A stretch of DNA of 50,228 bases from Pseudoalteromonas sp. MSK9-3 (GTDB lineage Bacteria > Pseudomonadota > Gammaproteobacteria > Enterobacterales > Alteromonadaceae). Of the stretch, positions 1 through 8,069 are shown piece by piece. Each line of letters starts with the position of its first letter. Position 1 is the stretch's first letter. Below the pieces are notes generated by a model. That model was not told the DNA's origin. It saw only the letters and a program-made list of their open reading frames with translations, and did not search any database. The position numbers were made by a program, and so were the translations under genes. The stretch lies in contig NZ_MIET01000006.1 in assembly GCF_003590335.1 (NCBI RefSeq), forward strand, positions 1 through 50,228, written 5' to 3'.

Positions 1-488
1 TGACCATATGAATAGTCGACTTTCTGTCAGATGGGTCATAAGAACGCCTCAGGGTTTTTCCATCAATGGCAATCACTTGGTTGTCAGTAAGTGTTTCGGT
101 TTCTTTCATCCATTGTACAAAACACTTATGAAGTGCGTCAGGGTTAACACGACTGACAAGACGTGCAATGGTGTCATGAACTGGAATACCGTACTTAAAA
201 GGAGCATACTGATGCAGCCATTCGAGCTTACAATGGCCAAAATTTTCAATGTCTTCCCAGCCTTCACAACCAGCAATGATAGCTGCTACGGTAAGAAACA
301 AGACGTCGTGTAAAGGGTAAATCACTTTAATTTTTTGTCGTGGGTCTTCTATTAATTCAAAGTGTTTTGTCAAAACGTTCAGGCTCATAATGGGCGTTAC
401 TCAAAAATAGAGTATACGATCATGTTTGACTCCTTAAAGCAAGGTAGGTTGTGTTAATTGCTTAATATACACTCACGATCTAACCCTG
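1..488 (-). mobile_element. ISAs1-family insertion sequence, 5' part, runs off the left edge
   Basis: The transposase N-terminus is encoded on the minus strand and an IS-like terminus starting CAGGG lies at 488. Read inward on the minus strand, this terminus (CAGGGTTAGATCGTGA) resembles the termini near 713 and 50038 (CAGGGCAAGAGCATGA). The rest of the element lies outside the window. It directly abuts a remnant of another ISAs1-family copy, so it appears to have inserted into that copy. Confidence 0.8.
2..388 (-). CDS. ISAs1-family transposase, N-terminal 129 residues (partial)
   Basis: Reading the minus strand from the ATG at 386-388 gives a protein beginning MSLNVLTKHFELIEDPRQ. Further on are HDVLFLTVAAIIAGCEGWEDI and, near residues 108-117, the strand IAIDGKTLRR. 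This is the N-terminal domain of ISAs1-family DDE transposases followed by the first catalytic Asp (IDGK). The family is normally about 370-380 residues, so roughly one third is present and the rest lies left of the window. No frameshift or stop is seen in this part, so the copy could be intact. An open plus-strand frame over 8-313 is only its shadow. Confidence 0.88.
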   Translation of the reverse strand, partial: MSLNVLTKHFELIEDPRQKIKVIYPLHDVLFLTVAAIIAGCEGWEDIENFGHCKLEWLHQYAPFKYGIPVHDTIARLVSRVNPDALHKCFVQWMKETETLTDNQVIAIDGKTLRRSYDPSDRKSTIHMV

Positions 489-713
489 GTTATATTGGCG
501 TTTAGATATCGGGTTTAAAGAAGATGAACGTCGAATTAGGCTTGAAGGAGCTGCCCCTGTATTTGCAGGGCTGAGGCACATTGAATTTAATCAACTCAAA
601 GCTGAGACGAGTTTTAATAAAGGCATGTCAGCAAGACAACATACAGCGATGCGCAGTACATCTTACCTTGAAAAAGTACTGAATCTATAGCAGTTTTTCA
701 TGCTCTTGCCCTG
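489..713 (+). mobile_element. ISAs1-family element, 3' remnant
   Basis: This holds the last part of a transposase frame and then a terminus. Positions 693-713 (TTTTTCATGCTCTTGCCCTG) are nearly identical to the terminus at 50038-50058 in inverted orientation. The left boundary is the end of another ISAs1 copy at 488, consistent with a nested insertion. Any target duplication cannot be identified without the other junction. Confidence 0.8.
490..690 (+). pseudogene. ISAs1-family transposase, C-terminal fragment (67 codons)
   Basis: The frame reads LYWRLDIGFKEDERRIR, then VFAGLRHIEFNQLKAETS, and ends YLEKVLNL followed by TAG at 688-690. This matches the ISAs1 C-terminal region, where the family has LHWVLDI-F-ED-CRIR carrying the last catalytic Glu, followed by LRH-A-N-LK. 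About 80% of the gene is missing upstream because another IS begins at 488. It resembles the C-terminal fragment at 50061-50228 but differs at many residues, so it is a diverged relative rather than a fresh duplicate. It has no start codon of its own and is presumably dead. Confidence 0.85.
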
Positions 714-1151
714 AGCAGTGCTTGATAGCACTAAAATTTCACAGTAACTTTAATTTTTTCCTTAATAATAATTTTATTTTATATCTTTTTATTTTTACAG
801 CCCATATGCTGGTGAATTTGTCTTGTAGAATAAAAATACCTTTGTAAATTACATTGTTAATGCATTTGTGTTTTTATTGTTAACTCTACTAACCATGCTA
901 TTTAAAAACGCAATAAATTTAGAGTGCAAAAAGGGCTGTTTTAAGGTCGGTAGCGTGTCATAAATCGTCACATATAGTAATAATCTGTGTAATGGTTTCT
1001 ATTTTAAGGCTATTTTTAGAGAGACGTTGTTTCCTAAATAATTAAACCACAATAATTGTTCATAGGCGTTGAAGTAGATGAACTATAAAGGAGTCGAATT
1101 TATTCCTTGTTAGTACGATTTTTAACTATCGAATGCAATTACTTTATACAG
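691..1151. other. Intergenic region, no gene seen
   Basis: AT-rich sequence between the IS remnant and the terminator of the metzincin gene. Apart from the IS terminus at 693-713, no ORF with a plausible start and ribosome binding site, and no RNA gene, was recognised. Confidence 0.6.
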
Positions 1152-1176
1152 AAAACGCAACTTAGTGTTGCGTTTT
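1152..1176 (-). terminator. Rho-independent terminator of the metzincin gene
   Basis: Perfect 10-bp stem (AAAACGCAAC / GTTGCGTTTT) with a 5-nt loop, 26 nt beyond the stop codon of the minus-strand gene. The stem ends in T-rich sequence on both strands, so it may work bidirectionally. Confidence 0.8.
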
Positions 1177-1201
1177 ATAGCTCATAATTATACGTCTTAA
1201 A

Positions 1202-2635
1202 TTATTGGCATGAAGTGACCGTTTGCCAAACTTCTTTCCATTCACTTTTACTACTTGTGACCGCTGGGTTGTCGTTATAGCTCCACCAATTGGCTCTATA
1301 AAGCATGCCATTATGTGAGATCTCATCTCCTTTTTGATAGGTTTTATCGAGAGTCCATGAATCAAATTGTTTACAGTCAGCACCATTAGAAAAGTTGGTC
1401 AGTAAGGGGGCCCATTCATTATGTTGGCGGACATTATCGTATTCGTGTGCTGTTCCAATATATTTTCCATTAAACTCTCTAAGAGGAGTTGAAAAATAGT
1501 TGATTATTGGACACTCTTTTGGCCCTCCAGCTGTTCTTACACAGCTATAAGACATAATTGTTCTAAATGACCAGTCTTCAGCATCATAGTAGCCGTGTGC
1601 ATATTGAGCGATATAAGGAATTTCCGCTGTAGCTTCCCAATTATGTTCAGCACCGAATAAGTGACCTATTTCATGAGGGAGTGTATTTATTTGTAGGCAA
1701 TGTATATTGGTTACAGCCATAGACTGTGCTCTTTTTTCAGCACCTATAACTTGGGCTACACCACAATATTGTTCAAGTAAATTAGTAATGAGCATATCCA
1801 TATCAGAGCCATACTTCGCACTTTCTTTAAGCTCTTCATCCATAGCGTCATTGTCCCAAATAAAATCATAACTTGGGAACAGTCGCTTTAGGTTTTCACC
1901 TTTGCTTAGAAAAAACTCTACCGCAGAAATAGACGCGTTGGACTCATCGTAGTCAACGGCTGTTATATTTGCTATTTCAATACGAACATTCACGCCACTA
2001 TTTTTATAGGCTTGGTTTGTACTGTCGATGTAAAATTCAAGATACTCTTTGGGCCCTACACCAATTGTGTCGAGAAATTTTTTCACGTCATTTGTATAAT
2101 AGAGAGATAAGCGTAGAGTTTGTTGTTTTGTTGGAGTTACAGTTTTTAAATCTGATAACTGTGCGGGTAATGAGAGTAAACCCTTTGATTTTTTAGCCCC
2201 TGCCATAAACTCTAATTCAGATTCTTCAGATAGTCCAGATGGTAGCTTAGACTCCATGACTATAAGTTTATTGTCTTGGCTGAATAGATGGAATGATTCA
2301 TGAGGCGTGTTAATGATGCCTTGTGTTTTACCTTTTCTTGAAATGCTTATTGTGCCTCTTGTATCTCCAAACTCATCTCGTAAAAAAAGCGCACCAGAAG
2401 TGTCGTGTAGCTCGCTGCTAGTAAACTCTAGCATTAGCTCAGTGCCGTTAGGCAATGCCACAGCATAGCTTGTTGATTGCAAAGTTAGCTCATTAAATGG
2501 ATTATTAGTCACTGTGTACTGAACTTGTTCGCCTCCCGAAATCATTTCAACCACTCTGCTAATTGAATAATCAGCTAAAGCTGTTTGTGTAAAAAAACAA
2601 CCTGAACAAAGTAATGCTAATGTCATTTTATTCAT
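1202..2635 (-). CDS. Secreted metzincin zinc metalloprotease with C-terminal chitin-binding domain
   Basis: Residues 1-21 form a signal peptide ending ALA. The metzincin zinc site HEIGHLFGAEH (321-331) has all three His ligands and the general-base Glu. The Met-turn TIMSY lies at 359-363. Residues about 423-473 (KTYQKGDEISHNGMLYRANWW) are a carbohydrate-binding module of the CBM5/12 chitin-binding type. The domain order is signal peptide, a pro- or beta-rich region of about 170 residues, the reprolysin-like catalytic domain, then the CBM. It is predicted to be exported and to cut protein associated with chitin. The start is supported by AAAGGGA eight bases upstream. It is transcribed alone, with a terminator at 1152-1176. 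The catalytic class is clear; the substrate is inferred from the CBM. Confidence 0.9.
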   Translation of the reverse strand: MNKMTLALLCSGCFFTQTALADYSISRVVEMISGGEQVQYTVTNNPFNELTLQSTSYAVALPNGTELMLEFTSSELHDTSGALFLRDEFGDTRGTISISRKGKTQGIINTPHESFHLFSQDNKLIVMESKLPSGLSEESELEFMAGAKKSKGLLSLPAQLSDLKTVTPTKQQTLRLSLYYTNDVKKFLDTIGVGPKEYLEFYIDSTNQAYKNSGVNVRIEIANITAVDYDESNASISAVEFFLSKGENLKRLFPSYDFIWDNDAMDEELKESAKYGSDMDMLITNLLEQYCGVAQVIGAEKRAQSMAVTNIHCLQINTLPHEIGHLFGAEHNWEATAEIPYIAQYAHGYYDAEDWSFRTIMSYSCVRTAGGPKECPIINYFSTPLREFNGKYIGTAHEYDNVRQHNEWAPLLTNFSNGADCKQFDSWTLDKTYQKGDEISHNGMLYRANWWSYNDNPAVTSSKSEWKEVWQTVTSCQ

Positions 2636-3435
2636 TTTTTTCCCTTTAACGTTTTAAACTCCTAGTACCCAATAATTAAACTGCATTGATTTTTTTTGAT
2701 TGTCAACTTTATATAATTTACTTAATTAGGCGTTATTTATTTTTTAGGGGATGCTGTTTACCTATTTATTAGCTTTTGTTGCGGTGATAGAGTCGATGAG
2801 TTTTTTCCATTAAAAGATTTTTAAAAGTTATTATTTATTCAATTATCTGTATACATTCAGGGTGTTTTTTGGAAGGGTAATTTTTTTAGCCTTGACAAGG
2901 TGTGATATACCTTTTTATTTTAACATGAATATCCTACCCACTATCTTTTTAGGGAGATATAGAAGTGGATATGAGTGTTAATGTTTTTGTTGTGAGGACT
3001 TGTTGATTTTATTGGGTTATCTAACAACAATGCAATAATGCTAGTCAAGCCTGTCCTGGTACATTGAATTTGACCATCTGATTGGAGGTTATAAAATCAC
3101 CATAACTTAATTAAGTGTAATAATGGCAAAATAAACACGACTACAATATTCTCCCTAGTTCCGCTTAGAAGTATCAACAGTTGATTTTAATAGCATTATT
3201 TGCTCAATTAGGTCTAGCCCTTTTACGATGCTTTACAATATCACGTTCAAATGAGTGAAGAGAATTGAGCGTGATGAGTAGCAGTTGATATTCGCTTTTT
3301 CACAGTAACTTGAATCTGTGTTTATACATGAAATATTCTAATTTACTTGCAGTTAGTTTATTTATCACCTTCTTTATTAGGAAACTTTTTTGCATACTAT
3401 ATGAACAATTATTTTAATAATTCAAGGATGTGTTT
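2636..3435. other. Long divergent intergenic region
   Basis: About 800 AT-rich bases between divergently transcribed genes, expected to hold both promoters. No coding ORF was seen. The only notable structure is the inverted repeat at 3240-3275. Confidence 0.6.
3240..3275. repeat. Inverted repeat upstream of the FAD oxidase gene
   Basis: Arms ATCACGTTCAA and TTGAGCGTGAT pair over 11 positions with one G-T, separated by a 14-nt loop. It lies about 160 bp before the FAD oxidase start. No U-tract follows, so an operator or leader structure is as likely as a terminator. Confidence 0.45.
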
Positions 3436-4980
3436 ATGGATCGCCGCCAGTTTTTAGGGTTTTCAGCAGTATCCGCTTTTTTAACTGCTTGTGGAGGAGG
3501 GAGTGCTGGTTCAAAAATAGCGAGTTCTTCGGTAGTCGAAGTGCCACCAGCACCAACAGTGGTGAGTAAGCTCAGTGCTGAGCAATGGCAAGGTTTGTCA
3601 GAACAATTGAATGGTGAGCTAATTTTGCCAACTAATGTTGTTGATTATTCTCAAGAACGGTTGGTTTTTCATACTCGCTTTGATCATATTTACCCGCAAG
3701 CTGTTGCTAAATGTCGAACAACAGATGATGTCATTGCCGTATTATCATTCGTTAAGCAGCATGATTTACACATTGTGCCTCGTTCTGGGCGTCACGGCTA
3801 CGCTGGTTACTCAACAACTGAAGGTGTTGTGTTAGATGTTTCACAGTTGAACTCTATCAGTATTGACGATGGTTATGCGACGATTGGAGCAGGTGCGAGA
3901 CTTGTTAATATTTATGATCAATTAACAAATCAATCGGTTTGTATTCCTGCAGGTACATGTTTAAGTGTTGGCATTGCAGGCTTGACATTGGGTGGGGGGT
4001 TTAGCGTGATAGGTAGGGCTCATGGGTTAACATGTGACGTACTTGAATCTGCACAGATTGTGACTGCTCAAGGTGAGCTTTTGACCTGTAATAATAATGA
4101 GAATTCAGATTTATTTTGGGCGTTAAGAGGTGGAGGCGGCGGAAACTTTGGTATTGTTACTTCGTTTGTATTTAGAACTCATAAAACCCAAGACATAAAT
4201 GTATTTGAAGCAAGTTTCAGCTTCAATGACTTCGAGCAGCTTATGTCGAAGTGGCAAGTATTAGCACAGAGCTGGCCAGATGAAATGTGGGCGCAATGCC
4301 TTCCCAATTGGATAAATGGTTCCGTGAGAGTCACTGTACGAGCATTTTGTCTTAATCAAGCCGATGAGGCGAGAAGCTACTGGGAACAATTTATTGCGGC
4401 AGTTCATACCTCGCCTTTATCAAACAATGAATCGACTGAAAGTTATCGAGACATCATGTTAGGGAATTGCGTAAATAATATACCTAGCTGCCATTTAAGT
4501 GTGCAATCTGCGGGTGGACGAATGCAGCGAAGCGCGTTTGGTGCAAGTTCAGACTTTTTTGAAGGGATTATTCCTCCAAGTGGTATTAAAACATTGAAAG
4601 GGTTTATTGAAAAAAGCATCAATGAAGGTAAGTATGGCATGATTATTTTTAATTTGTTAGGTGGTGCAATTAAACATACTGAGGTCACAGAGACTGCTTA
4701 CCCCCATCGAAGGGCGAATATTAGTGCTGAGTATTATGCACCGATCAATATTTCGTCGACCAATGAGCAGATTGATGAGACGCAAAAGTGGCAGAATCAA
4801 TTTAGAGAAATTATGGCCCCTTGGAGTACGGGTGGTGCATATGTTAATTACATGGATCCTCTGATACTAGATTGGCAACAAGCATATTACGCCGGTAACT
4901 ATTATCAGTTGCAAAAAATAAAGTCTAAATATGACCCAGAGGAAATGTTTAACTTTACGCAAAGTGTTGAACTTGCATAA
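3436..4980 (+). CDS. Tat-exported lipoprotein FAD-dependent oxidase, berberine-bridge-enzyme-like
   Basis: The N-terminus MDRRQFLGFSAVSAFLTAC combines a twin-arginine motif (RRQFLG) with a lipobox whose Cys is residue 19, so the protein is probably folded in the cytoplasm, exported by Tat and lipidated. The PCMH-type FAD-binding domain covers about 80-250. The segment PRSGRHGYAG places a His near residue 120 and GTCLSVGIAGLTLGGG a Cys near 175, the two positions used for bicovalent FAD attachment in this family. The C-terminus (YDPEEMFNFTQSV) is the usual BBE domain end. The ATG at 3436 is chosen over the GTG at 3430 because AAGGA lies 7 nt upstream of it and overlaps the GTG. Family members oxidise oligosaccharides, alcohols or alkaloids; the substrate here is unknown. 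Confidence 0.88.
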   Translation: MDRRQFLGFSAVSAFLTACGGGSAGSKIASSSVVEVPPAPTVVSKLSAEQWQGLSEQLNGELILPTNVVDYSQERLVFHTRFDHIYPQAVAKCRTTDDVIAVLSFVKQHDLHIVPRSGRHGYAGYSTTEGVVLDVSQLNSISIDDGYATIGAGARLVNIYDQLTNQSVCIPAGTCLSVGIAGLTLGGGFSVIGRAHGLTCDVLESAQIVTAQGELLTCNNNENSDLFWALRGGGGGNFGIVTSFVFRTHKTQDINVFEASFSFNDFEQLMSKWQVLAQSWPDEMWAQCLPNWINGSVRVTVRAFCLNQADEARSYWEQFIAAVHTSPLSNNESTESYRDIMLGNCVNNIPSCHLSVQSAGGRMQRSAFGASSDFFEGIIPPSGIKTLKGFIEKSINEGKYGMIIFNLLGGAIKHTEVTETAYPHRRANISAEYYAPINISSTNEQIDETQKWQNQFREIMAPWSTGGAYVNYMDPLILDWQQAYYAGNYYQLQKIKSKYDPEEMFNFTQSVELA

Positions 4981-5334
4981 TTAAAATACTCCAAAATAAG
5001 ATAGATTGGTGCAGTTTTTTATAGGCGAAAGGCTTCAAGTGTTAATAATGAACCTTGATAACTTTACTCAGGAGAGTTTGGCAGTTATTCACTTTTTACA
5101 GCTGGGATTGTGAAATGAATGTAGCTCCCTCATCGTTTTTTAAAGGCAGTTTTATAGAGTTTTTTTAATTTTGGCTTCTTAGGTTGTTAGGGAGATTTTG
5201 ATATTAAGAATAAAAATTTGGTGTTCACCTATAAGCAGTTCAGTAATAATGCGTTTAAAAAAGATAGGCTTTACCTGAGGTATTATCTTTAGGAACCTGT
5301 CCGAAAAAATGACTGTGTGATAAAAGTGGTATTA
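4981..5334. other. Intergenic region between convergent genes
   Basis: About 350 AT-rich bases between the FAD oxidase and the TonB receptor. No ORF or RNA gene was recognised. A strong hairpin lies at its right edge (5335-5365). Confidence 0.6.
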
Positions 5335-5365
5335 CAAAAAAGGGGGTTAATGCTATTTCCCCCTT
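5335..5365 (-). terminator. Rho-independent terminator of the TonB receptor gene
   Basis: Stem AAGGGGG / CCCCCTT, followed on the minus strand by TTTTT. It lies just after the receptor stop codon. Confidence 0.85.
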
Positions 5366-5379
5366 ACTTTTATTTATTT

Positions 5380-7716
5380 TTAAAAGTCCATCTGAAAGGT
5401 TGCTGATATTTGACGTGAACGACCGATTTGCGATTGGCCGTATGAGCCAAATGTGTTTTGTCTATCGTCGGCGTCATTAAAATAGGTGACTATATATTCC
5501 TCATCAAGCAAGTTACTCACATCTAACCTGACACTGTATTTATCCCAGTGATAGCCCATTTGTGCATTTACAATGACTCTGGCATCATTTCTTGGATTAT
5601 TATTAACAGCATACTTCACGGCACTCATATCATTTTCAGGGTCTAAATAGGCAGAACTTGAATCGGTATATTTGGCGTTAACGTTCAGATATAGTCCATT
5701 ATCAAAGCGATAGTTTGAGGCAATGTTAGCAGTCCACTCAGGAGAGTCTTCGAATGCGCGGCCCTTTAAGTCAACACCGTTAGAAATAAAGTGGGTAAAT
5801 TCTGTCTTGGCCAAACCAATTCCCCCTTTAATACTGAGTTTTTCGCTTGGGTAATAAAATACTTCTGTTTCAAAGCCTTTTACTTTAGATTCGCCAGCAT
5901 TAACGGTCTCCACATTAAATGTTGACCCATAATTTCTAGCGACCTGTTGATCTTCCCACTTTAGTAAAAATGCATTGGTATTAAATACTAATTTACCATC
6001 AAGTAAAACGGAGCGATACGAGAACTCATAGTTATTAGTATATTCTGGTTCGTAGGTATAGATGCGCGATTGAGCAATGTTAAACCCAACGCCACCAGAG
6101 CGATAACCACGCTGATAAATAAAGCTTGTGGTGGTATCTGCATCAATATGATAACTAGCACCTAATTTAGGGAGCCACGCATTTAAATCGGTTGACGAAA
6201 CAGGCTCTACCCCTGTCGCCGCTGCAGCAAAACCGTTTAAATACTGGTTAAGCCCTGCAACGACTGCATTAATAGGCGCTGGTAGAGACGTGGGATCTGG
6301 CATACTGTTGTTAATACGATACTCGTTATTTGAGCTATTTGACTGCTCCTCTGTGTCATACCTTAGGCCTGCCAAAATATCGATTTTATCTGTGGCAGAC
6401 CAGGTAAGGTCGCCATAAATCGCCGATGTTTTTACTTCTTGTGTTAGCCCGTAGTCCATTTCTAGTTTTAAAGGGTCTATATCAGGGTATAGTGGTGCCA
6501 CCATCGCTGCAGTCTGCATGGCTACTTGAGCTGGTAGTCCTTGTGCTTGCATTAAAAAGCCAGCGACTGCAGTCGTAAAGTCAGATACACCAATCGCATC
6601 ATACAATCTAAAGTAACGTTCGCCATCTGCTTTATCGGCCACGTCGACTTTTGAGGTATACACACCAATCACCGCTTGTAACGTATCTGTATCGTATGTT
6701 AGACGTAACTCTTGACTAAACGTTTCGTCTACGCGTCTATTTTGGGTATCTCTTACGATTTGCTCTGAAGACATATCACCATCCCAGTTATAACGGTACT
6801 CAGACTCGTTATAAGTTGAAATAGAATGTAATGCGAATGAGTCATTAATGTCCCACGTGACTTCTATGGTATAGATATCGGTATCTGTTTGTTCCCAAAT
6901 ATGGGTATTAAAGTCTACGGTGCGGTCATATAGAGATTCACCATAGTTATATAGACTCCAATTCGGTCCATATTTATTGACGTTTTGCGTGTACGTGAAA
7001 AGCACATCTACATCTTGGTTTGGTTCAAAAAGTACCTTGGCACGTAATGTCTCACTGTCTTCAAAATTTGAGAAATCGTCACGGGTTGTATTGTATATAT
7101 CACCATCGAGAGATTTGTCTTCATAGCTCACTCTAAAAGCTAACATGTCATCTATAAGCGATGTGCCACCGGCAAATGCATAACCATACTGGCCATGGTC
7201 GCCCAGTGTGAATTGTGCTTTACCCGTTGTTTCATAGGTTGGGTCTTCAGAGCGTAAGACAATGGCACCAGCCAACGCATTTCGACCTTGCAGGGTGGAC
7301 TGAGGGCCACGAAATACTTCTACTTGAGATAAATCCCACACAGACAAGCCACCACTTTTTATCATTCTAAAAGGTAGAGGAGCACCATCAAGATATACGC
7401 TGGTTAAAAAGCTATTACCACTTCCTGACACTGAAAACGCGTCTATGCCTCGAATACTGAAGCCTTTGTTAAAGTCACCAGCCACGTTTGGCATCATAGA
7501 CATCACATCACTCATATTGGTAATGTTATTGTTTTGCATCTCTTTACTTGTTAATACAGCAACACTTGTTGGTGTATCTTGCAAGGTACGGTCAATTTTT
7601 TGGCCTTGTACAACGATAACTTCTAATTCTTTTTCTTCGTCGGCGTGTACGGCGGTTGTTATGCTTGTTGCCAATAAAGCGACGTTTATAGCGTGTGCAA
7701 TTTGATTTATTTTCAT
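5380..7716 (-). CDS. TonB-dependent outer-membrane receptor, siderophore type
   Basis: A signal peptide (residues 1-25, ending VHA) precedes a TonB-box-like stretch (ELEVIVVQGQ) and a plug domain at about 40-165. The plug contains TPTSVAVLT and VEVFRGPQSTLQGRNALAG, typical of receptors for iron chelates. The rest is a 22-strand-type beta barrel ending in Phe (ATFQMDF), the outer-membrane insertion signature. The length of 778 residues is normal. It probably imports a large substrate such as a ferric siderophore using TonB-ExbBD energy. No siderophore biosynthesis gene or Fur box was recognised nearby, so the ligand is open. The gene stands alone, divergent from the metalloprotease-like gene at 8070. 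Confidence 0.9.
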   Translation of the reverse strand: MKINQIAHAINVALLATSITTAVHADEEKELEVIVVQGQKIDRTLQDTPTSVAVLTSKEMQNNNITNMSDVMSMMPNVAGDFNKGFSIRGIDAFSVSGSGNSFLTSVYLDGAPLPFRMIKSGGLSVWDLSQVEVFRGPQSTLQGRNALAGAIVLRSEDPTYETTGKAQFTLGDHGQYGYAFAGGTSLIDDMLAFRVSYEDKSLDGDIYNTTRDDFSNFEDSETLRAKVLFEPNQDVDVLFTYTQNVNKYGPNWSLYNYGESLYDRTVDFNTHIWEQTDTDIYTIEVTWDINDSFALHSISTYNESEYRYNWDGDMSSEQIVRDTQNRRVDETFSQELRLTYDTDTLQAVIGVYTSKVDVADKADGERYFRLYDAIGVSDFTTAVAGFLMQAQGLPAQVAMQTAAMVAPLYPDIDPLKLEMDYGLTQEVKTSAIYGDLTWSATDKIDILAGLRYDTEEQSNSSNNEYRINNSMPDPTSLPAPINAVVAGLNQYLNGFAAAATGVEPVSSTDLNAWLPKLGASYHIDADTTTSFIYQRGYRSGGVGFNIAQSRIYTYEPEYTNNYEFSYRSVLLDGKLVFNTNAFLLKWEDQQVARNYGSTFNVETVNAGESKVKGFETEVFYYPSEKLSIKGGIGLAKTEFTHFISNGVDLKGRAFEDSPEWTANIASNYRFDNGLYLNVNAKYTDSSSAYLDPENDMSAVKYAVNNNPRNDARVIVNAQMGYHWDKYSVRLDVSNLLDEEYIVTYFNDADDRQNTFGSYGQSQIGRSRQISATFQMDF

Positions 7717-8069
7717 CTTTTATCCAGAGAGTATTTGGGAACAAAAATTCGGCAATAGTCTACTGAAAAATGCAATAAATTAAAATGCAAATAACTCTCG
7801 TTTGTGTTGTTTTTATGGGGTGGGTGTTTTTTTGCTGTGCTATTTAGTAAATGCGTTGGTTTTGTGGGCTCTTATTGAACAATGGCCTATTACTCAGAAT
7901 GTTGGCCTTCTATAAGAACATTAGATTAAAACGATGAATTAAAGCGGGTACTAGGTTTGAAAATAGCGCCAGTTTATGGCCTTGTGTCTTTATAATTTGA
8001 GTTTTGATTCATGTAGAGGGTTAAGCTATAGTGCGCAGTTATTATTATTGGTAATAAAAAAGGTCTAGG
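7717..8069. other. Divergent promoter region
   Basis: 353 bases between the divergent TonB receptor and the metalloprotease-like gene. It presumably holds both promoters. No conserved operator or small ORF was recognised. Confidence 0.55.

Noticed and set aside
8..313. Open plus-strand frame of 101 codons at the left edge
   Set aside because: It is the reverse shadow of the ISAs1 transposase, whose minus-strand frame has clear family motifs.
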